A DNA stretch of 64,000 nucleotides from an uncultured Collinsella sp. GTDB taxonomy: Bacteria; Actinomycetota; Coriobacteriia; Coriobacteriales; Coriobacteriaceae. Positions 63,378 through 64,000 of this stretch are shown here, in pieces (the first letter of the stretch is position 1; the number at the start of each line of letters is the position of its first letter). The translations under genes and the position numbers were made by a program. The notes below the pieces were generated by a model that was given only the letters and a program-made list of their open reading frames with translations, ran no database searches and was not told where the DNA came from. The DNA lies in contig UQNC01000002.1 in NCBI GenBank assembly GCA_900542175.1, forward strand, positions 39,252 to 103,251, written 5' to 3'.

Positions 63378-64000
63378 CTATTTCTTAAGGAGATACGGAT
63401 AGCTGTCGCGCACGGCCTTGATGGTCAGGCGGACGGCCTCGGGCAGACCGGTGTTGACGGCATCGACTGAGACGGTGCGAACCGTGCCGGCGACGCGAAC
63501 CTTAAAGTGGTCCTCGTCCACGGCCAGGAAGCCCTCGTTCTCGGAGTTCTCCATGTCCTGATCGCTCCAGAACAGGGTGAGCTTGTCCTTGTAGGGACGA
63601 CCCTCCTGGTAGGGGCAGAACACGGCGCAGTTGCCGCACTCGTTGCACATGCCGTCGACATGGACGACCTGATGCTTGGCCAGGCCCGGCACCTTAATTG
63701 CCACGTTGGCGCGGTTGGGGCACACGTCGCAGCAGACCTCGCACACCGAGCCGCAGCCCAGGCAGCGGGTCTTGGTGCAATTGCGCTTGTCGCGGCACAG
63801 CGACCCCTTGCGCTCGTAGCAGGCGTCCTCGCGACCGGCCTGAGCATTCTGGTCGGCGTACTTGTTAAAGTCCACGCCGGCAATGGCACGGGCGACCTCG
63901 GCGGCGTCGGCGATAGCCTCGACCACGGTAGCGGGACCGCGGCGGCAGTCACCGGCAGCCCAGACGCCCTCGACGCCGGTGGAGGTGGCGGCAAGGCGGC
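63378..64000 (-). CDS. ygfK: YgfK-like oxidoreductase subunit, C-terminal part
   Basis: The gene enters from the right edge; about 206 C-terminal codons are visible. The first ones read GVWAAGDCRRGPATVVEAIADA, the end of an FAD/NAD(P)-disulfide reductase domain. Then Cys-rich clusters follow (CRDKRNCTKTRCLGCGSVCEVCCDVCP and CNECGNCAVFCP) and a tail ending in SYPYLLKK. This is the layout of YgfK, called a putative selenate reductase subunit, which in gut bacteria is tied to purine breakdown. It may pass electrons between NAD(P)H, the polyferredoxin and the hydroxylase. Confidence 0.88.
   Translation of the reverse strand, partial: RLAATSTGVEGVWAAGDCRRGPATVVEAIADAAEVARAIAGVDFNKYADQNAQAGREDACYERKGSLCRDKRNCTKTRCLGCGSVCEVCCDVCPNRANVAIKVPGLAKHQVVHVDGMCNECGNCAVFCPYQEGRPYKDKLTLFWSDQDMENSENEGFLAVDEDHFKVRVAGTVRTVSVDAVNTGLPEAVRLTIKAVRDSYPYLLKK

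Noticed and set aside
61081..63402. 773-codon plus-strand frame opposite the hydroxylase and polyferredoxin
   Set aside because: The minus strand encodes unmistakable Fe-S and molybdopterin motifs; the plus frame is a composition artefact.

Overview
The window looks like chromosome of a high-GC gut actinobacterium of the Coriobacteriia, most probably Collinsella. The basis is the composition, the family repertoire (TyrZ-type TyrS, zinc-type S14, Ala/Lys/Glu-tailed L17, a selenium-linked molybdenum hydroxylase cluster) and short intergenic inverted repeats that I associate with Collinsella. The genus is inferred; no 16S or tRNA gene is present.

Layout. (1) 1-4.4 kb, accessory: a three-gene minus-strand unit resembling a lactococcin-972-type bacteriocin locus (secreted peptide, fused double permease, ABC ATPase cut by the window edge), then a DUF2975 membrane protein with its small Xre/YozG-like regulator and a 5'-truncated tyrosine recombinase. 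(2) 4.8-19.2 kb, housekeeping: ACT protein, citrate synthase, two Cof-type HAD phosphatases, adenine deaminase, TyrS, U32 peptidase, class A PBP, ArgR, a GT2-like protein and TruA. (3) 19.3-29.0 kb: the spc/alpha ribosomal cluster on the minus strand, from rplE to rplQ with secY, adk, map, infA and rpoA. It stops abruptly at rplE; rplX and rplN are not adjacent. (4) 29.3-39.4 kb: selenium-linked purine and nitrogen catabolism, with XdhC, YqeB, YqeC, hydantoinase, MocA, and ygeX-ygeY-ygeW under a divergent YheO-like regulator. (5) 39.5-60 kb, accessory/defence: orphan membrane proteins, AAA ATPases with DUF4143 or DUF234-type C-termini, an unrecognised two-gene unit, a four-gene type III restriction-modification operon (PLD/SNF2 helicase, DUF4391, Mod, Res) with a G10 tract in its 5' region, a CBS-pair protein carrying a possible HEPN motif, an orphan 411-residue protein, a DEDDh exonuclease and a decayed DUF4143 ATPase. 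(6) 60.1-64 kb: a fused Fe-S/molybdopterin xanthine-dehydrogenase-type enzyme, an RnfB-like polyferredoxin and the C-terminus of a YgfK-like subunit.

Sections 4 and 6 together hold the parts of the E. coli ygeW-xdhD region (xdhC, yqeB, yqeC, hyuA, mocA/ygfJ, ygeW, ygeX, ygeY, ygfK, xdhD). That gene set has been linked to anaerobic purine and uric acid breakdown in gut bacteria. Here it is interrupted by the roughly 20 kb island of section 5, which is the main structural feature of the window. The best candidates for something undescribed are the 42.9-44.5 kb two-gene unit, the HEPN-like/CBS protein, and the conspicuous repeat architectures upstream of the two AAA ATPase genes: four direct repeats at an exact 33-bp period, and a perfect 25-bp inverted repeat.
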